DNA from: Gymnodinialimonas ceratoperidinii
Lineage (GTDB): Bacteria; Pseudomonadota; Alphaproteobacteria; Rhodobacterales; Rhodobacteraceae
Reading direction: 5' to 3'
NCBI RefSeq assembly: GCF_019297855.1
Contig: NZ_CP079194.1
Coordinates: 310,001-374,000, forward strand
Length of the DNA stretch: 64,000 bases
A program made the translations under genes and the position numbers. Below the pieces are notes generated by a model. It was not told the DNA's origin. It did no database searches and was given only the letters and a program-made list of their open reading frames with translations. Of the stretch, positions 17,911-28,340 are shown one piece after another (the first letter of the stretch is position 1; each line of letters opens with the position of its first letter).

Positions 17911-19182
17911 ATGACAGTTGAAACGCTTCGTCTTGCTGACCTGAAAGCGAAAACCGCGAAAGATCTTCTGCCGATGGCGGAAGAGCTCGAGATCGAGAAC
18001 GCCTCCACCATGCGGAAGGGGGACATGATGTTCGAGATCCTCCGGGAGCGGGCGGAAGAAGGTTGGGAGATCTCTGGAGACGGTGTGCTTGAAGTCTTGC
18101 AGGACGGTTTCGGTTTCCTGCGAAGCCCCGAGGCGAACTATCTGGCGGGACCGGACGATATTTACGTGTCGCCCGACATGATCCGCCAGCATTCCCTGCG
18201 GACGGGCGATACCGTCGAAGGTGTGATGTCGGCACCTAAGGAGAATGAGCGGTACTTCTGCCTGGTCAATGTCACGCAGATCAACTTCGAGGAACCTGAG
18301 AAGGCGAAGCACAAAGTTGCGTTCGACAACCTGACGCCTCTCTACCCTGACGAGCGGATGACGATGGAGATCGAAGATCCGACGATCAAGGATCGCTCGG
18401 CTCGTATTATCGACCTGGTTTCGCCCATCGGTAAGGGTCAGCGTAGCTTGATCGTGGCGCCGCCGCGGACGGGTAAGACGGTTTTGCTGCAGAATATCGC
18501 GCATTCGATCGAGACCAATCATCCGGAATGCTACCTGATCGTTCTTTTGATCGACGAGCGGCCGGAGGAAGTGACGGATATGCAGCGCTCGGTGAAGGGC
18601 GAGGTTATCTCCTCCACCTTTGACGAGCCGGCGACGCGTCACGTTGCTGTCTCCGAGATGGTGATCGAGAAGGCGAAGCGTTTGGTCGAGCATAAGCGCG
18701 ACGTTGTGATCCTGCTCGACTCGATCACGCGCCTCGGCCGGGCGTTCAACACCGTGGTACCGTCGTCGGGCAAGGTTCTGACCGGTGGTGTTGATGCGAA
18801 CGCGCTGCAGCGTCCGAAACGGTTCTTCGGTGCCGCGCGAAACATCGAGGAAGGCGGCTCCCTCACGATCATCGCGACGGCGCTGATTGATACGGGCAGC
18901 CGGATGGATGAGGTTATCTTCGAAGAATTCAAGGGTACGGGTAACAGCGAGATCGTTCTCGATCGGAAGATTGCGGACAAGCGTGTCTATCCTGCGATGG
19001 ACATCCTCAAGTCCGGCACGCGGAAAGAGGATCTGCTGGTCGACAAGGGCGATTTGCAGAAGACCTTTGTGCTACGACGCATCCTCAACCCGATGGGGAC
19101 CACGGACGCGATCGAGTTCCTGATCTCGAAGTTGAAACAGACCAAGACCAACTCGGAGTTCTTCGACTCCATGAACACCTAA
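17911..19182 (+). CDS. rho: Transcription termination factor Rho
   Basis: 423 residues. An N-terminal helical domain ([20 protein letters not shown]), a cold-shock-type RNA-binding domain (residues 55-120, with [13 protein letters not shown]), and a RecA-type ATPase with Walker A APPRTGKT (183-190), Walker [10 protein letters not shown] and the R-loop region [13 protein letters not shown] [19 protein letters not shown]. It is the hexameric helicase that ends transcription. An in-frame TTG four codons upstream exists, but ATG at 17911 matches the family. Only nine bases separate it from mnmE. Confidence 0.97.
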   Translation: MTVETLRLADLKAKTAKDLLPMAEELEIENASTMRKGDMMFEILRERAEEGWEISGDGVLEVLQDGFGFLRSPEANYLAGPDDIYVSPDMIRQHSLRTGDTVEGVMSAPKENERYFCLVNVTQINFEEPEKAKHKVAFDNLTPLYPDERMTMEIEDPTIKDRSARIIDLVSPIGKGQRSLIVAPPRTGKTVLLQNIAHSIETNHPECYLIVLLIDERPEEVTDMQRSVKGEVISSTFDEPATRHVAVSEMVIEKAKRLVEHKRDVVILLDSITRLGRAFNTVVPSSGKVLTGGVDANALQRPKRFFGAARNIEEGGSLTIIATALIDTGSRMDEVIFEEFKGTGNSEIVLDRKIADKRVYPAMDILKSGTRKEDLLVDKGDLQKTFVLRRILNPMGTTDAIEFLISKLKQTKTNSEFFDSMNT

Positions 19183-19191
19183 GGCACCGTA

Positions 19192-20475
19192 ATGCAGACG
19201 ATTTTCGCTCTGGCAACGGCCCGGGGGAAAGCGGGAGTTGCGGTAATCAGGATCTCAGGTCCCGATGCTTTCAGCGTCGGTCGGAAGCTTGTTGGAACGC
19301 TTCCGGTGCCCGGTCGGTTCGCTCTGCGGAATGTGGTGTCAGCCTCTGACGAGCCACTGGATCGCGGGTTGGTTCTGGTTTTCGAGGGGCCGGCAAGCTT
19401 CACGGGTGAAGATACCATCGAGCTGCAGCTGCACGGGAGTATCGCGGTCGTTCGCGCTGTTGAAGAAGCGATCCAGGCGACGGGTCTCGCGCGGCTCGCT
19501 GACGCTGGGGAGTTCACGCAGCGGGCGCTGCTAAATGATACGCTGGACCTGACCCAAGTGGAGGGGTTGGGGCGCCTCATCGACGCGGAGACTGAGGCTC
19601 AACGGCGTATCGCTCAAGCCGGGTTCGAGGGGAGCCTGTCATCGACGGCAGAAGCTTGGCGCGACAAGATGATCCGGGTGGCTGCTCTGCTGGAGGCGTC
19701 GATTGATTTCGCGGATGAGGAAGTGCCTGAGGATGTTGTTCCTGAGGTGCTCTCCTTACTGGATGAGTTGTTGGTCTCTCTAAGGCTGGAGCTGGAAGGC
19801 GCTGCGGTAGCAGAAAGACTGAACGACGGTTTCGAAGTCGCAATTCTCGGGGCGCCGAATGCTGGAAAATCGACGTTGCTTAACGCGTTAGCCGGCCGGG
19901 ATGTCGCGATAACCTCGGAAATTGCCGGCACAACTCGGGATGTGATCGAGGCTCGTCTTGATGTGAATGGGCTGCCGGTGACGTTTCTCGATACGGCTGG
20001 GCTTCGCGAAACGGATGACGTTGTTGAGAGCATCGGCGTGGACCGCGCGATTGATCGCGCAAGAAAGGCGGATCTTCGGGTGTTGTTGGAGACCGACGAC
20101 TGGAAGGACGTTAACGACCTCGAGGGTATCGTCGATCTACGGTATCCTGCGAAAAGTGACGTGAGCGGGCGTACGGATGGTGTGTCCGGCTTGACCGGAG
20201 ACGGTGTTTCCAAGTTGTTAGCCGATGTTGAGCGCCTGCTGTCTGAACGTATGGCGGTGGTGAAGTCGGTGATTACTGATCGTCAGAGGGGTGGGGTGCA
20301 ACGGTCCATCACCGGTTTGGAACACGCCAAGAGCATATTGGCTGCGGACCAAGAACTGGAACTCGCGGCAGAGCATACACGTGAGGCACTGCGTTCTCTT
20401 GACTCGGTTATCGGTCGCGTGGATGTAGAAAGCCTCTTGGGCGAAATCTTCTCCAGGTTTTGTATCGGAAAGTAG
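19192..20475 (+). CDS. mnmE: tRNA modification GTPase MnmE
   Basis: 427 residues. An N-terminal folate-binding domain ([20 protein letters not shown]), a helical domain with an inserted G domain (G1 GAPNAGKST at 220-228, G2/G3 TTRDV and DTAG), and the C-terminal FCIGK containing the reactive cysteine. With MnmG it installs cmnm5/nm5 on U34 of tRNAs. The G domain seems slightly short around G4, where the usual NKxD is not obvious ([11 protein letters not shown]); this is common in alphaproteobacterial MnmE but worth noting. The 3' end precedes the mnmG parS site by three bases. Confidence 0.94.
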   Translation: MQTIFALATARGKAGVAVIRISGPDAFSVGRKLVGTLPVPGRFALRNVVSASDEPLDRGLVLVFEGPASFTGEDTIELQLHGSIAVVRAVEEAIQATGLARLADAGEFTQRALLNDTLDLTQVEGLGRLIDAETEAQRRIAQAGFEGSLSSTAEAWRDKMIRVAALLEASIDFADEEVPEDVVPEVLSLLDELLVSLRLELEGAAVAERLNDGFEVAILGAPNAGKSTLLNALAGRDVAITSEIAGTTRDVIEARLDVNGLPVTFLDTAGLRETDDVVESIGVDRAIDRARKADLRVLLETDDWKDVNDLEGIVDLRYPAKSDVSGRTDGVSGLTGDGVSKLLADVERLLSERMAVVKSVITDRQRGGVQRSITGLEHAKSILAADQELELAAEHTREALRSLDSVIGRVDVESLLGEIFSRFCIGK

Positions 20476-20478
20476 GAG

Positions 20479-20494
20479 TGTTTCACGTGAAACA
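20479..20494. promoter_or_regulatory. parS centromere site 1 (ParB binding), at the mnmG start
   Basis: TGTTTCACGTGAAACA, a perfect 16-bp palindrome identical or nearly identical to the bacterial parS consensus. The probable GTG start codon of mnmG (20487-20489) forms the right half-centre of the palindrome. It lies 3.3 kb upstream of parB. ParB loads here and spreads, and ParA then segregates the origin region. Confidence 0.9.
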
Positions 20495-22352
20495 TCCAGA
20501 TTTTGACGTCATTGTCATCGGCGGCGGGCATGCCGGTACGGAAGCGGCCGACGCTTCGGCACGCGCTGGCGCGAAGACGGCGCTTATTACTCTGCGACGC
20601 GATGACCTGGGCGTGATGTCGTGCAATCCCGCAATCGGGGGGTTGGGGAAAGGGCACCTTGTGCGGGAGATCGACGCGATGGGCGGTGTCATGGGCAAGG
20701 CTGCGGACGCTTCTGGCATTCAATATCGTCTGCTGAACCGTAAGAAGGGTGCGGCTGTGCAAGGTCCCCGGACCCAGTCCGACCGCGAGCTTTATAAGTC
20801 GGCGATCCAACAGCACATCAGCTGCGTAGAAAATCTTACTGTCATTGAAGCCGAAGTTTCTGACCTCATTGAAGAGAGAGATATCGTCGTCGGCGTCAAC
20901 CTGGCAGATGGTCAGGAGCTGCGTAGCTCATCCGTGATCTTGACAGCCGGAACATTCTTGCGGGGCGTGATCCACATTGGCGATCGTCAGACGTCAGGGG
21001 GTCGCTTTGGCGCACGCCCATCGATAAAACTCGCTGAGCGTCTGATCGGTATGGGGCTGCCTGTAGGACGCTTGAAAACCGGCACACCGCCGCGATTGTC
21101 GGCGAAATCCATCGATTGGTCTACGCTGGACGCTCAACCGGCCGACGAAGATCCTTCGTTCTTCTCGTTCATGACGAATTCGGTTCAGGCGCGTCAAATC
21201 TCTTGTGGGATCACACACACCAATCCCGAAACTCACGACATTATTGAAAAAAACCTCGAGAAGTCAGCGATGTATGGGGGGCATATCGACGGTGTCGGGC
21301 CGCGATATTGCCCTTCGATCGAGGATAAAGTTGTTCGGTTTGCTGACAAGAACTCTCATCAGATTTTTCTAGAGCCGGAAGGCCTGAACACGGATGTCAT
21401 CTACCCCAACGGTATTTCGACGTCTTTGCCTTCTGAGGTGCAGGAAGCCTACGTGCATTCAATAGTCGGATTGGAAAGTGCGAAGATCCTTCAGCCAGGT
21501 TACGCGATTGAGTACGATTACTTCGACCCCACGTGTCTGACCGACACGCTGGAAGTGCGTGGCAAACCCGGTCTTTACTTCGCCGGCCAAATCAACGGCA
21601 CCACCGGGTATGAGGAGGCGGCCGCTCAAGGACTTGTAGCTGGACTTAATGCGGCCTTCCGAGCGTTGGGACGAGACCCCATGACGTTCAGCCGACGTGA
21701 ATCTTATATCGGTGTCCTGATAGACGATCTGGTCACGCGGGGCGTCTCGGAACCCTACCGCATGTTTACGTCCCGCGCCGAGTATCGTCTTTCCCTGCGA
21801 GCGGACAATGCCGACCAACGTCTTACTCCTCTGGCTGCCGAGCGCGGACTTCTAACGAGTGATCGCCAAGCAGCGTTCAATATGAAGATGGAGGCTCTCG
21901 CCGAGGGGCGCGCTATCCTTTCAGACATTCACGTCACACCGCGGGATGCCGCCGGTGTTGATATCAAGATCAATCAGGACGGTACCCGACGTAGCGGAAT
22001 GGAGTTGTTGGCCTATCCAGGTGTAGAGGGCGAACATCTCTCGCGTCTGGATCCCCGCGTTGGCGATGTATCTGAGGCCATCATGCGACAATTGAAGATC
22101 GAAGCTACCTATGCTGTTTATATCGATCGTCAAGCTCGCGATGCCGAAGCAATGAAGCGTGACGAGCAGAAGGTCATTCCGGATAATTTTCCGTATGATA
22201 CCGTAATCGGACTTTCTAATGAACTTAGGGCTAAATTGCTGAGGACGCAGCCGAAAACCCTGGCGCAAGCGGGGCGTATCGACGGTATGACACCGGCCGC
22301 ATTAGCGCTGATTCTCACGAAACTACGTCAGTCGCACCAGTTGTCCGCATGA
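20487..22352 (+). CDS. mnmG: tRNA uridine-5-carboxymethylaminomethyl synthesis enzyme MnmG
   Basis: 621 residues. An FAD-binding GGGHAG near residue 12, [19 protein letters not shown], the conserved [18 protein letters not shown] and the C-terminal helical MnmE-binding domain ([15 protein letters not shown]). It works with MnmE on tRNA U34. The GTG at 20487 is preceded by GGAG eight bases upstream and gives the family N-terminus [13 protein letters not shown]; a GTG at 20478 and a TTG at 20460 are possible but less likely. The sequence looks less GC-rich than most of the window. It overlaps rsmG by four bases. Confidence 0.96.
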   Translation: MKHPDFDVIVIGGGHAGTEAADASARAGAKTALITLRRDDLGVMSCNPAIGGLGKGHLVREIDAMGGVMGKAADASGIQYRLLNRKKGAAVQGPRTQSDRELYKSAIQQHISCVENLTVIEAEVSDLIEERDIVVGVNLADGQELRSSSVILTAGTFLRGVIHIGDRQTSGGRFGARPSIKLAERLIGMGLPVGRLKTGTPPRLSAKSIDWSTLDAQPADEDPSFFSFMTNSVQARQISCGITHTNPETHDIIEKNLEKSAMYGGHIDGVGPRYCPSIEDKVVRFADKNSHQIFLEPEGLNTDVIYPNGISTSLPSEVQEAYVHSIVGLESAKILQPGYAIEYDYFDPTCLTDTLEVRGKPGLYFAGQINGTTGYEEAAAQGLVAGLNAAFRALGRDPMTFSRRESYIGVLIDDLVTRGVSEPYRMFTSRAEYRLSLRADNADQRLTPLAAERGLLTSDRQAAFNMKMEALAEGRAILSDIHVTPRDAAGVDIKINQDGTRRSGMELLAYPGVEGEHLSRLDPRVGDVSEAIMRQLKIEATYAVYIDRQARDAEAMKRDEQKVIPDNFPYDTVIGLSNELRAKLLRTQPKTLAQAGRIDGMTPAALALILTKLRQSHQLSA

Positions 22353-22984
22353 ACGAGGATGATGCGAAGGCGTGGCTTGAGGCGCGTGTTTCACGTGAAA
22401 CAATGGACAGGCTTCAGCTGCTTCACACACAACTCCTGCGGTGGCAAAACACGGTAAACCTCGTCGCTCCGTCCACACTAGGCGTCGCTTGGTCGCGTCA
22501 TTTTGTCGATTCAGCGCAGTTGTATCGCCTTGCTGCACCACAGACAGCACGCTGGTTGGACTTCGGCTCAGGTGGCGGTTTTCCTGGCTTAGTGATCGCC
22601 GCAATTGGCGTCGGAGAAAATCCGGATTTCAAGATGACACTCGTTGAGAGCGACGTCCGGAAGTGTGGTTTCATGCGGGAAGCCGCGCGTCTCATGAACC
22701 TTAAGGTTAACATCCTCACTCGCAGAATTGCTGACATACCGCCTCAAAAAACAGACGTCATCTCCGCACGAGCCCTCTCAAACCTGAAAAACTTGATGGA
22801 TTTCGCAAAACCCCATCTTAACCAATCGACGTGCCTTCTTTTTCCAAAGGGGAGCTCCTACCAAACCGAGCTGGACGAAATTTCTGAGGATTGGCAATCC
22901 AAGGCCGAAGTAATACCGAGTTTGACAGACCCAGATGCGGTGGTACTCCGGTTCCGAGCAGCAAATGAGAAAGAGCAAGATTGA
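22349..22984 (+). CDS. rsmG: 16S rRNA (guanine527-N7)-methyltransferase RsmG
   Basis: 211 residues. The SAM-binding [15 protein letters not shown], the N-terminal VSRETMDRL (whose codons also form a parS site) and LNLV-type substrate region NTVNLVAPS identify RsmG (GidB). It methylates G527 in the 530 loop of 16S rRNA; loss gives low-level streptomycin resistance in other bacteria. It starts in the mnmG stop (ATGA), and its TGA overlaps the parA ATG (TGATG). Base composition is lower in GC than most of the window. Confidence 0.95.
   Translation: MNEDDAKAWLEARVSRETMDRLQLLHTQLLRWQNTVNLVAPSTLGVAWSRHFVDSAQLYRLAAPQTARWLDFGSGGGFPGLVIAAIGVGENPDFKMTLVESDVRKCGFMREAARLMNLKVNILTRRIADIPPQKTDVISARALSNLKNLMDFAKPHLNQSTCLLFPKGSSYQTELDEISEDWQSKAEVIPSLTDPDAVVLRFRAANEKEQD
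22387..22402. promoter_or_regulatory. parS centromere site 2 (ParB binding), inside rsmG
   Basis: A second exact copy of TGTTTCACGTGAAACA. Here the codon frame differs from that at the mnmG copy: it encodes VSRET in rsmG but FHVKH at mnmG. Identity of DNA despite a different reading frame argues that the DNA site itself is what is conserved. It is about 1.9 kb from site 1 and 0.6 kb upstream of parA. Confidence 0.92.
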
Positions 22985-23763
22985 TGCGGGTAATCTCCAT
23001 CACGAATCAGAAGGGTGGTGTTGGTAAGACCACGACGGCGATCAACCTAGGCGCCGCCCTCGCAAAGACAGGGCTTTCCGTTCTCATCGTAGATCTGGAC
23101 CCGCAAGGAAACGCGTCGACCGGGTTGGGCGTATCGGCGTCATCACGGGAGCTTACGACCTATGACATCCTGATCGACGGCGCCGCTTTGGAGGACGTCG
23201 CGAAGCCGACGGACATAAAGAACCTCGCCATCGCTCCAGCCACGACTGATCTCAGCTCCACAGACGTCGAGCTCGGACAGCGCGATAACCGGGTGTTTCT
23301 CTTCAAGGATGCGCTCGGCCAATCGAGCAAGAAGTACGATTTTGTCCTGATCGACTGCCCACCCTCGCTGAGCCTATTGACCCTGAACGCTCTGGTCGCT
23401 TCCGACAGCATTCTTGTACCGCTGCAGGCCGAATTTTTCGCGCTGGAAGGCCTCTCGCAACTCATGCTCACCGTCAGGGAGATTCGCGAGACAGCAAACC
23501 CATCACTGCGTATCGACGGCATTGTGCTCACTATGCATGACGCGCGAAATCGGTTGAGCCGGCAGGTGGAGGAGGACGCCCGCACCAACCTCGGCGATCT
23601 TGTCTTCACCACGATGATCCCAAGAAACGTGCGCCTCAGCGAAGCGCCGTCCTATGCGCTGCCGGTCATTGCCTATGACCCGGCAAGCAAAGGGGCCCAG
23701 GCTTACCTAGACCTCGCGAAAGAGCTGATTGAACGCGGAACACCCAAGATGGAGACGGCTTGA
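22984..23763 (+). CDS. parA: Chromosome partitioning ATPase ParA
   Basis: 259 residues. The deviant Walker A KGGVGKTT (10-17), then LIVDLDPQGNASTGLG and VLIDCPPSLSLLTLNAL, as in Soj/ParA. ParA dimers bind DNA non-specifically and form the gradient that pulls ParB-parS complexes apart. The ATG at 22984 overlaps the rsmG stop (TGATG); a TTG one codon earlier is ignored. It is coupled to parB in the same way. The two parS sites lie just upstream. Confidence 0.97.
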   Translation: MRVISITNQKGGVGKTTTAINLGAALAKTGLSVLIVDLDPQGNASTGLGVSASSRELTTYDILIDGAALEDVAKPTDIKNLAIAPATTDLSSTDVELGQRDNRVFLFKDALGQSSKKYDFVLIDCPPSLSLLTLNALVASDSILVPLQAEFFALEGLSQLMLTVREIRETANPSLRIDGIVLTMHDARNRLSRQVEEDARTNLGDLVFTTMIPRNVRLSEAPSYALPVIAYDPASKGAQAYLDLAKELIERGTPKMETA

Positions 23764-24665
23764 TGGCAAAGACCGACAAGAAACGCGGCTTGGGCCGAGG
23801 ACTTTCTGCTCTCATGGCCGATATCGAACCGAAGGCCGCACCAAGCCCGTCAGGTGGCCACTCCACGACGCTGTCGCGCGGTGAGAGGGCAATCCCCGTC
23901 GAGCAAATCAGCCCGAACCCGGATCAGCCCCGGCGTCGATTTTCGCAGTCGGCGCTCGATGAACTTGCCGCGTCAATCAAGGAGAAGGGGATTATCCAAC
24001 CCTTGATCCTGCGACCTGACCCCGCCGATGCATCGCAATTCCAGATCGTTGCCGGCGAACGCCGCTGGCGCGCAGCGCAGATTGCACAGCTGCACGAAGT
24101 CCCTGCAATCGTTCGAGAATTTAACGATACCGAGGTTCTCGAAGTCGCGATCATTGAGAACATTCAGCGAGCAGATCTTAACGCCGTTGAGGAGGCCCAA
24201 GGCTATCGCCAGCTGATGGAGAAGTTTGGCCACACCCAAGAACAGTTGGCAACCGCCATGGGCAAGAGCCGCAGTCATTTGGCCAACACCATGCGACTCC
24301 TGCAATTGCCTGACGAGATCCAGACGATGCTTCAGGACGGCAAACTGTCTGCAGGGCATGCTCGCGCATTGATTACCTCCTCTGATCCCGTCGCTCTGGC
24401 GCGTCGTGCGGTCAAAGAGGGGATGTCTGTCCGCGAGGTCGAGAAGGCAGCCAAAGCGCCAGCAAAAGGGAAATCGGCGCCGAAACAGCGCAGCAAGTCT
24501 CAAAAAGATGCCGATACGCGAATTCTGGAAGATGACCTGTCCCGGATTCTCGGCATGGGCGTCGTGATTGACCATGACACCTCGGCCGGCGGCGGTAAAT
24601 TGTCCATAAAATACAATGACTTGTCTCAGCTGGACGATCTGCTGCGCCTGTTGAACACCAACTAG
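23763..24665 (+). CDS. parB: Chromosome partitioning protein ParB
   Basis: 300 residues. The N-terminal LGRGLSALM ParA-interacting box, the CTP-binding region with GERRWRAAQIA and ENIQRADLNAVEEA, a helix-turn-helix (TQEQLATAMGKSRSHLANTMRL) and a C-terminal dimerisation domain ending DLLRLLNTN. It binds parS, loads as a CTP-dependent clamp and spreads. It starts in the parA stop (TGATG). It ends three bases from the convergent hemW stop. Confidence 0.97.
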   Translation: MAKTDKKRGLGRGLSALMADIEPKAAPSPSGGHSTTLSRGERAIPVEQISPNPDQPRRRFSQSALDELAASIKEKGIIQPLILRPDPADASQFQIVAGERRWRAAQIAQLHEVPAIVREFNDTEVLEVAIIENIQRADLNAVEEAQGYRQLMEKFGHTQEQLATAMGKSRSHLANTMRLLQLPDEIQTMLQDGKLSAGHARALITSSDPVALARRAVKEGMSVREVEKAAKAPAKGKSAPKQRSKSQKDADTRILEDDLSRILGMGVVIDHDTSAGGGKLSIKYNDLSQLDDLLRLLNTN

Positions 24666-24668
24666 CGT

Positions 24669-25829
24669 TCAAGCCAGAAGGCTTCGCAACACGCCGTTGA
24701 GAACCGGCCGACCCGCTGATGTCGCGCGCAGTTGAACCCCGTCCTGCTCGACCAGCCCAAGCTCGGTCAGCTCTCGCACCTTTTGCGGGGGAACAGGCCG
24801 TGCGCCGTGCGCTTCGAACCTAGAAAGATCCGTGCCCTCGGCTAGGCGCAGGGACATCATCAGATATTCCTCCGCCTGTTCGCGCGGCGTAACCACGGCT
24901 CGCAGGCTTTCTCCGGACCCGCGCTCCCCCACAGCATCCAGCCAGACCTGCGGCTGAAGGTGAGTCTCGGTGGCAAACCTTTTGTCGCCGATCGTCACCC
25001 GCCCGTGGGCACCGGGCCCGATCCCGGCATAATCACCGGCGCGCCAGTAGATCAGGTTGTGCCTGGACTGAGAAAGATCACTTGCGTGGTTCGAGATTTC
25101 GTAGGCCGGTAATCCAGCTTGCCCGCAGAGATCCTGCGTCAGATCATACATATCCGCGCTCAGATCTTCACTGGGAAGCCCGCGCAAGCCTCCCCGCGCA
25201 TGCCGCGCGCCGAAGGCGGTCCCGGGCTCTATCGTAAGCTGGTAGAGCGACAGGTGATCGGCAGCAAAGCTCAGCGCCTCGCTCAATTCCGCCCGCCAAT
25301 CGGAAAGCTCCTGATCCTGACGGGCATAGATGAGATCAAAACTCACCCTGTCAAAGGTGCTGCGCGCCACATCCAGCGCCGCATAGGCCTCTTGCACGCT
25401 GTGCAGTCGCCCGAGACGTCGCAGATCCACGTCATTGAGCGCCTGAATACCCATGGAAACGCGGCTCACACCGGCGTCGCGATATCCTTTGAACCGATCG
25501 GCTTCCACGGAAGAGGGATTGGCCTCCAGGGTGATCTCCAGATCGTTGGAAACGGCCCAATACCGCCGAATAGTCTCAATTATTGCCGCGACACTCTCGG
25601 GCGCCATGAGCGACGGGGTGCCCCCGCCAAAGTAGACGCTGTTGAGCATACGACCCGGCAGTTCAACCGCGACCCGTTCGATCTCGCTCAGGTAGGCGCG
25701 CAGCCAAGCGCTCTGATCGATCCGCGCAGAGACGTGACTGTTGAAATCACAGTACGGACACTTCGCTTCGCAGAACGGCCAATGGATGTAGATCCCGAAG
25801 CCGCCTTTCTGCCAATCAGCCGTCGCCAA
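24669..25829 (-). CDS. hemW: Radical SAM haem chaperone HemW
   Basis: 386 residues. The radical SAM motif CEAKCPYC lies near residue 20, followed by YFGGGTPSLM. The HNLIYWRAGDYAGIGPGAHG segment and a C-terminal HemN domain distinguish HemW from true coproporphyrinogen dehydrogenase. The family binds haem and is thought to deliver it to respiratory enzymes. The first codon appears to be TTG at 25829, within the rdgB 3' end (14-base overlap), with GGTGAAGA upstream; no in-frame ATG fits before the cysteine motif, so TTG is the likely start. Confidence 0.9.
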   Translation of the reverse strand: MATADWQKGGFGIYIHWPFCEAKCPYCDFNSHVSARIDQSAWLRAYLSEIERVAVELPGRMLNSVYFGGGTPSLMAPESVAAIIETIRRYWAVSNDLEITLEANPSSVEADRFKGYRDAGVSRVSMGIQALNDVDLRRLGRLHSVQEAYAALDVARSTFDRVSFDLIYARQDQELSDWRAELSEALSFAADHLSLYQLTIEPGTAFGARHARGGLRGLPSEDLSADMYDLTQDLCGQAGLPAYEISNHASDLSQSRHNLIYWRAGDYAGIGPGAHGRVTIGDKRFATETHLQPQVWLDAVGERGSGESLRAVVTPREQAEEYLMMSLRLAEGTDLSRFEAHGARPVPPQKVRELTELGLVEQDGVQLRATSAGRPVLNGVLRSLLA

Positions 25830-26427
25830 AGATCTTCACCAGTTGGTTCACCGCCTTGGCGCGGTGACTGATCTTGTTCTTCTCCCAACGATCCATTTCG
25901 CCGAAGGTGACGTCATAACCCTCTGGCTGGAAGATGGGATCATATCCATGCCCTTCGCTTCCCCGCATCGGCCAAACGACCCGACCTTCCATCACACCGG
26001 GAAACACTTCGTCGTGGCCATCGGGCCAGGCGAGGACGAGGGTACAGCAAAACCGGGCGCTCCACGGCTCGGGCGCATTCTTTGCTGTCAGCTCCCGGTG
26101 CGTCCGCTCCATGGCCATGACGAAGTCGCGCCCATGGTCCGTTTCCGCCCAATCGGCGGTATGGACACCGGGCGCGCCGTCCAAAGCGTCGATCTCGATA
26201 CCGCTATCGTCACTCAGCGCGGGCAGCCCCGTTGCTTTCGCAGCAGCGTGGGCCTTGATCCGGGCATTCCCGATGAAGGTCTCTTCCGTCTCGTCAGGTT
26301 CCGGAAGATCATGGTCAGCGGCACCCGTCACCGTGATGCCGAAAGGCGCCAGCAGGTGCCGCATTTCGTCAAGCTTCCCCTTGTTATGGGTCGCAATCAG
26401 AAGCTGATCTCCGGTGAAACGACGCAT
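25816..26427 (-). CDS. rdgB: dITP/XTP pyrophosphatase RdgB
   Basis: 203 residues. The HAM1 family signature LIATHNKGKLDEM at the N-terminus, ALSDDSGIEIDAL in the middle and EMDRWEKNKISHRAKAV at the end. It hydrolyses deaminated purine triphosphates to keep them out of DNA and RNA. The start overlaps the rph stop by one base (TGATG), and the 3' end overlaps the start of hemW. Confidence 0.95.
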   Translation of the reverse strand: MRRFTGDQLLIATHNKGKLDEMRHLLAPFGITVTGAADHDLPEPDETEETFIGNARIKAHAAAKATGLPALSDDSGIEIDALDGAPGVHTADWAETDHGRDFVMAMERTHRELTAKNAPEPWSARFCCTLVLAWPDGHDEVFPGVMEGRVVWPMRGSEGHGYDPIFQPEGYDVTFGEMDRWEKNKISHRAKAVNQLVKIFGDG

Positions 26428-27140
26428 CAGGACGTCGCCGCCGCCTGCGCTGCGACAAGCTCGGCGATGCCTTTTTCAGCAAGTCCATAGAGCGCGTTGA
26501 ACTCGTCCCGAGAGAACGTCGCGCCCTCTGCGCTGGCTTGCAATTCAACGACCTGGCCCGCGCCGGTCATGATAAAGTTACCATCGGTCCCGGCTTCGGA
26601 ATCTTCCGGATAATCAAGGTCCAGCACGGGCTGTCCCGCGTAAATCCCGCAGGAAACAGCGGCGATATGATCGATGATGGGATCCGTCGTGATCTCACCG
26701 GACTTGAGCAGTTTGTTCACCGCCAGACGCAGCGCGACCCAACCACCGGTGATCGAGGCGCAGCGGGTGCCGCCATCGGCCTGGATGACATCGCAATCAA
26801 CCGTGATCTGCCGCTCACCCAAAGCCGAGCGATCGATGCCGGCCCGCAACGACCGACCGATCAGCCGTTGGATTTCCTGCGTACGACCCGATTGCTTACC
26901 GGCAGCGGACTCGCGGCGCATCCGCGTGTGGGTCGCACGGGGCAGCATGCCGTATTCGGCGGTGACCCAACCGAGACCCGAATTTTTCAGGAACGGCGGC
27001 ACGCGTGCTTCGAGGGAAGCGGTGCACAGGACGTGCGTGTCGCCACAACGGATCATGCATGACCCTTCCGCATGGCGGGTGACGTCGGTCTCGATGGAAA
27101 TGTCGCGCATTTCATCTAGGTTTCGGCCGGAAGGACGCAT
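26427..27140 (-). CDS. rph: Ribonuclease PH
   Basis: 237 residues, the usual length. [53 protein letters not shown] and [14 protein letters not shown] are the RNase PH phosphorolytic core. It trims tRNA 3' ends with phosphate. ATG at 27140 is preceded by AGGAG seven bases away, which decides against a longer frame to 27458 that overlaps hrcA. First gene of rph-rdgB-hemW, divergent from hrcA. Confidence 0.96.
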   Translation of the reverse strand: MRPSGRNLDEMRDISIETDVTRHAEGSCMIRCGDTHVLCTASLEARVPPFLKNSGLGWVTAEYGMLPRATHTRMRRESAAGKQSGRTQEIQRLIGRSLRAGIDRSALGERQITVDCDVIQADGGTRCASITGGWVALRLAVNKLLKSGEITTDPIIDHIAAVSCGIYAGQPVLDLDYPEDSEAGTDGNFIMTGAGQVVELQASAEGATFSRDEFNALYGLAEKGIAELVAAQAAATS

Positions 27141-27254
27141 AGATATCTCCTGATACACGCAAGGTGATGTTGCAGCGGGGATAGTCCGCCGCAGTGTCGT
27201 TTCGCAACCCCGAAGGCCGAACAACTTGCCCAACAGAACGGATTGTAAACGCGC

Positions 27255-28319
27255 ATGACGGACCAAGGCAAAATGCTCGAAGATCTCAACGACCGCTCGC
27301 GAGAAGTCTTTCGCCGTGTCGTCGAAGGCTACCTGGAGACCGGCGCGCCGGTAGGCTCTCGCACACTCACGCGCAGCCTGTCGGAGAAGGTCTCGGCGGC
27401 GACTGTCAGAAACACGATGCAGGACCTTGAGTATATGGGCCTGCTCGACAGCCCTCATACATCAGCGGGTCGGATGCCCACACAGCTTGGCCTGCGCATG
27501 TTTGTGGATGGGTTTCTTGAGGTCGGCGATCTCTCGAAAGACGACAAGCAAGCGCTTGACGAGACGCTCGGCACGAACGCGTCCGATGTCTCTGGCCTGC
27601 TGGATAGGGTCGGTTCCGCGCTGTCCTCGGCCACCCACGGCGCCAGCCTTGTGCTGACCCCGAAGCGGGAAGCGCCGATCCAGCACATCGAATTCGTGCC
27701 CCTCTCGGCGACGCAATCGCTTGTGGTTCTGGTGTTCTCGGACGGACACGTCGAGAACCGGATTTTCACTCCCCCCGCCGGCATGACCCAGAGCGCCATG
27801 CGGGAGGCTGCGAATTTCCTCAACGCGCGGATCGAGGGGCAGACGGTCAGCTCCATCCGCGCGCAACTGGAGGATGATATCGCCACCCGACGCCGCGAGA
27901 TCGATGACCTTGCGTCCGGGCTGATCGATTCGGGCCTCGCAGTCTGGGATGGGAGCGATGACAATTCCGCGCGTCTCATCGTCCGCGGGCGGTCGAATCT
28001 TCTGTCGGAAAGCCAGGAAGCAGAGGACCTCGACCGCATTCGTCAGCTCTTCGATGACCTTGAGCGTAAGCGGGATATCACCGAATTCCTCGAATTGACC
28101 GAAGACGGCGCCGGAGTGCGCATTTTCATTGGGTCAGAGAACAAGTTGTTCTCACTTTCGGGTTCCTCTCTGGTGGTCTCTCCCTATATGAACTCTGATC
28201 GAAAGATCGTCGGAGCAGTCGGGGTCATCGGCCCCACGCGCCTGAACTACGGGCGGATCGTTCCGATTGTGGATTACACGGCACAGCTGGTGGGCCGGCT
28301 GATTTCGGACAGGTCCTGA
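27255..28319 (+). CDS. hrcA: Heat-inducible transcription repressor HrcA
   Basis: 354 residues. A winged-helix N-terminal domain ([26 protein letters not shown]) followed by the GAF-like HrcA core with a C-terminal [19 protein letters not shown]. It represses groESL-type operons through CIRCE inverted repeats and is itself activated by GroEL. No CIRCE sequence (TTAGCACTC-N9-GAGTGCTAA) was seen near hrcA, grpE or dnaK in this window, so its targets should lie elsewhere. 21 bases before grpE. Confidence 0.95.
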   Translation: MTDQGKMLEDLNDRSREVFRRVVEGYLETGAPVGSRTLTRSLSEKVSAATVRNTMQDLEYMGLLDSPHTSAGRMPTQLGLRMFVDGFLEVGDLSKDDKQALDETLGTNASDVSGLLDRVGSALSSATHGASLVLTPKREAPIQHIEFVPLSATQSLVVLVFSDGHVENRIFTPPAGMTQSAMREAANFLNARIEGQTVSSIRAQLEDDIATRRREIDDLASGLIDSGLAVWDGSDDNSARLIVRGRSNLLSESQEAEDLDRIRQLFDDLERKRDITEFLELTEDGAGVRIFIGSENKLFSLSGSSLVVSPYMNSDRKIVGAVGVIGPTRLNYGRIVPIVDYTAQLVGRLISDRS

Positions 28320-28340
28320 GAGACCGGACATGAGGAAGTT

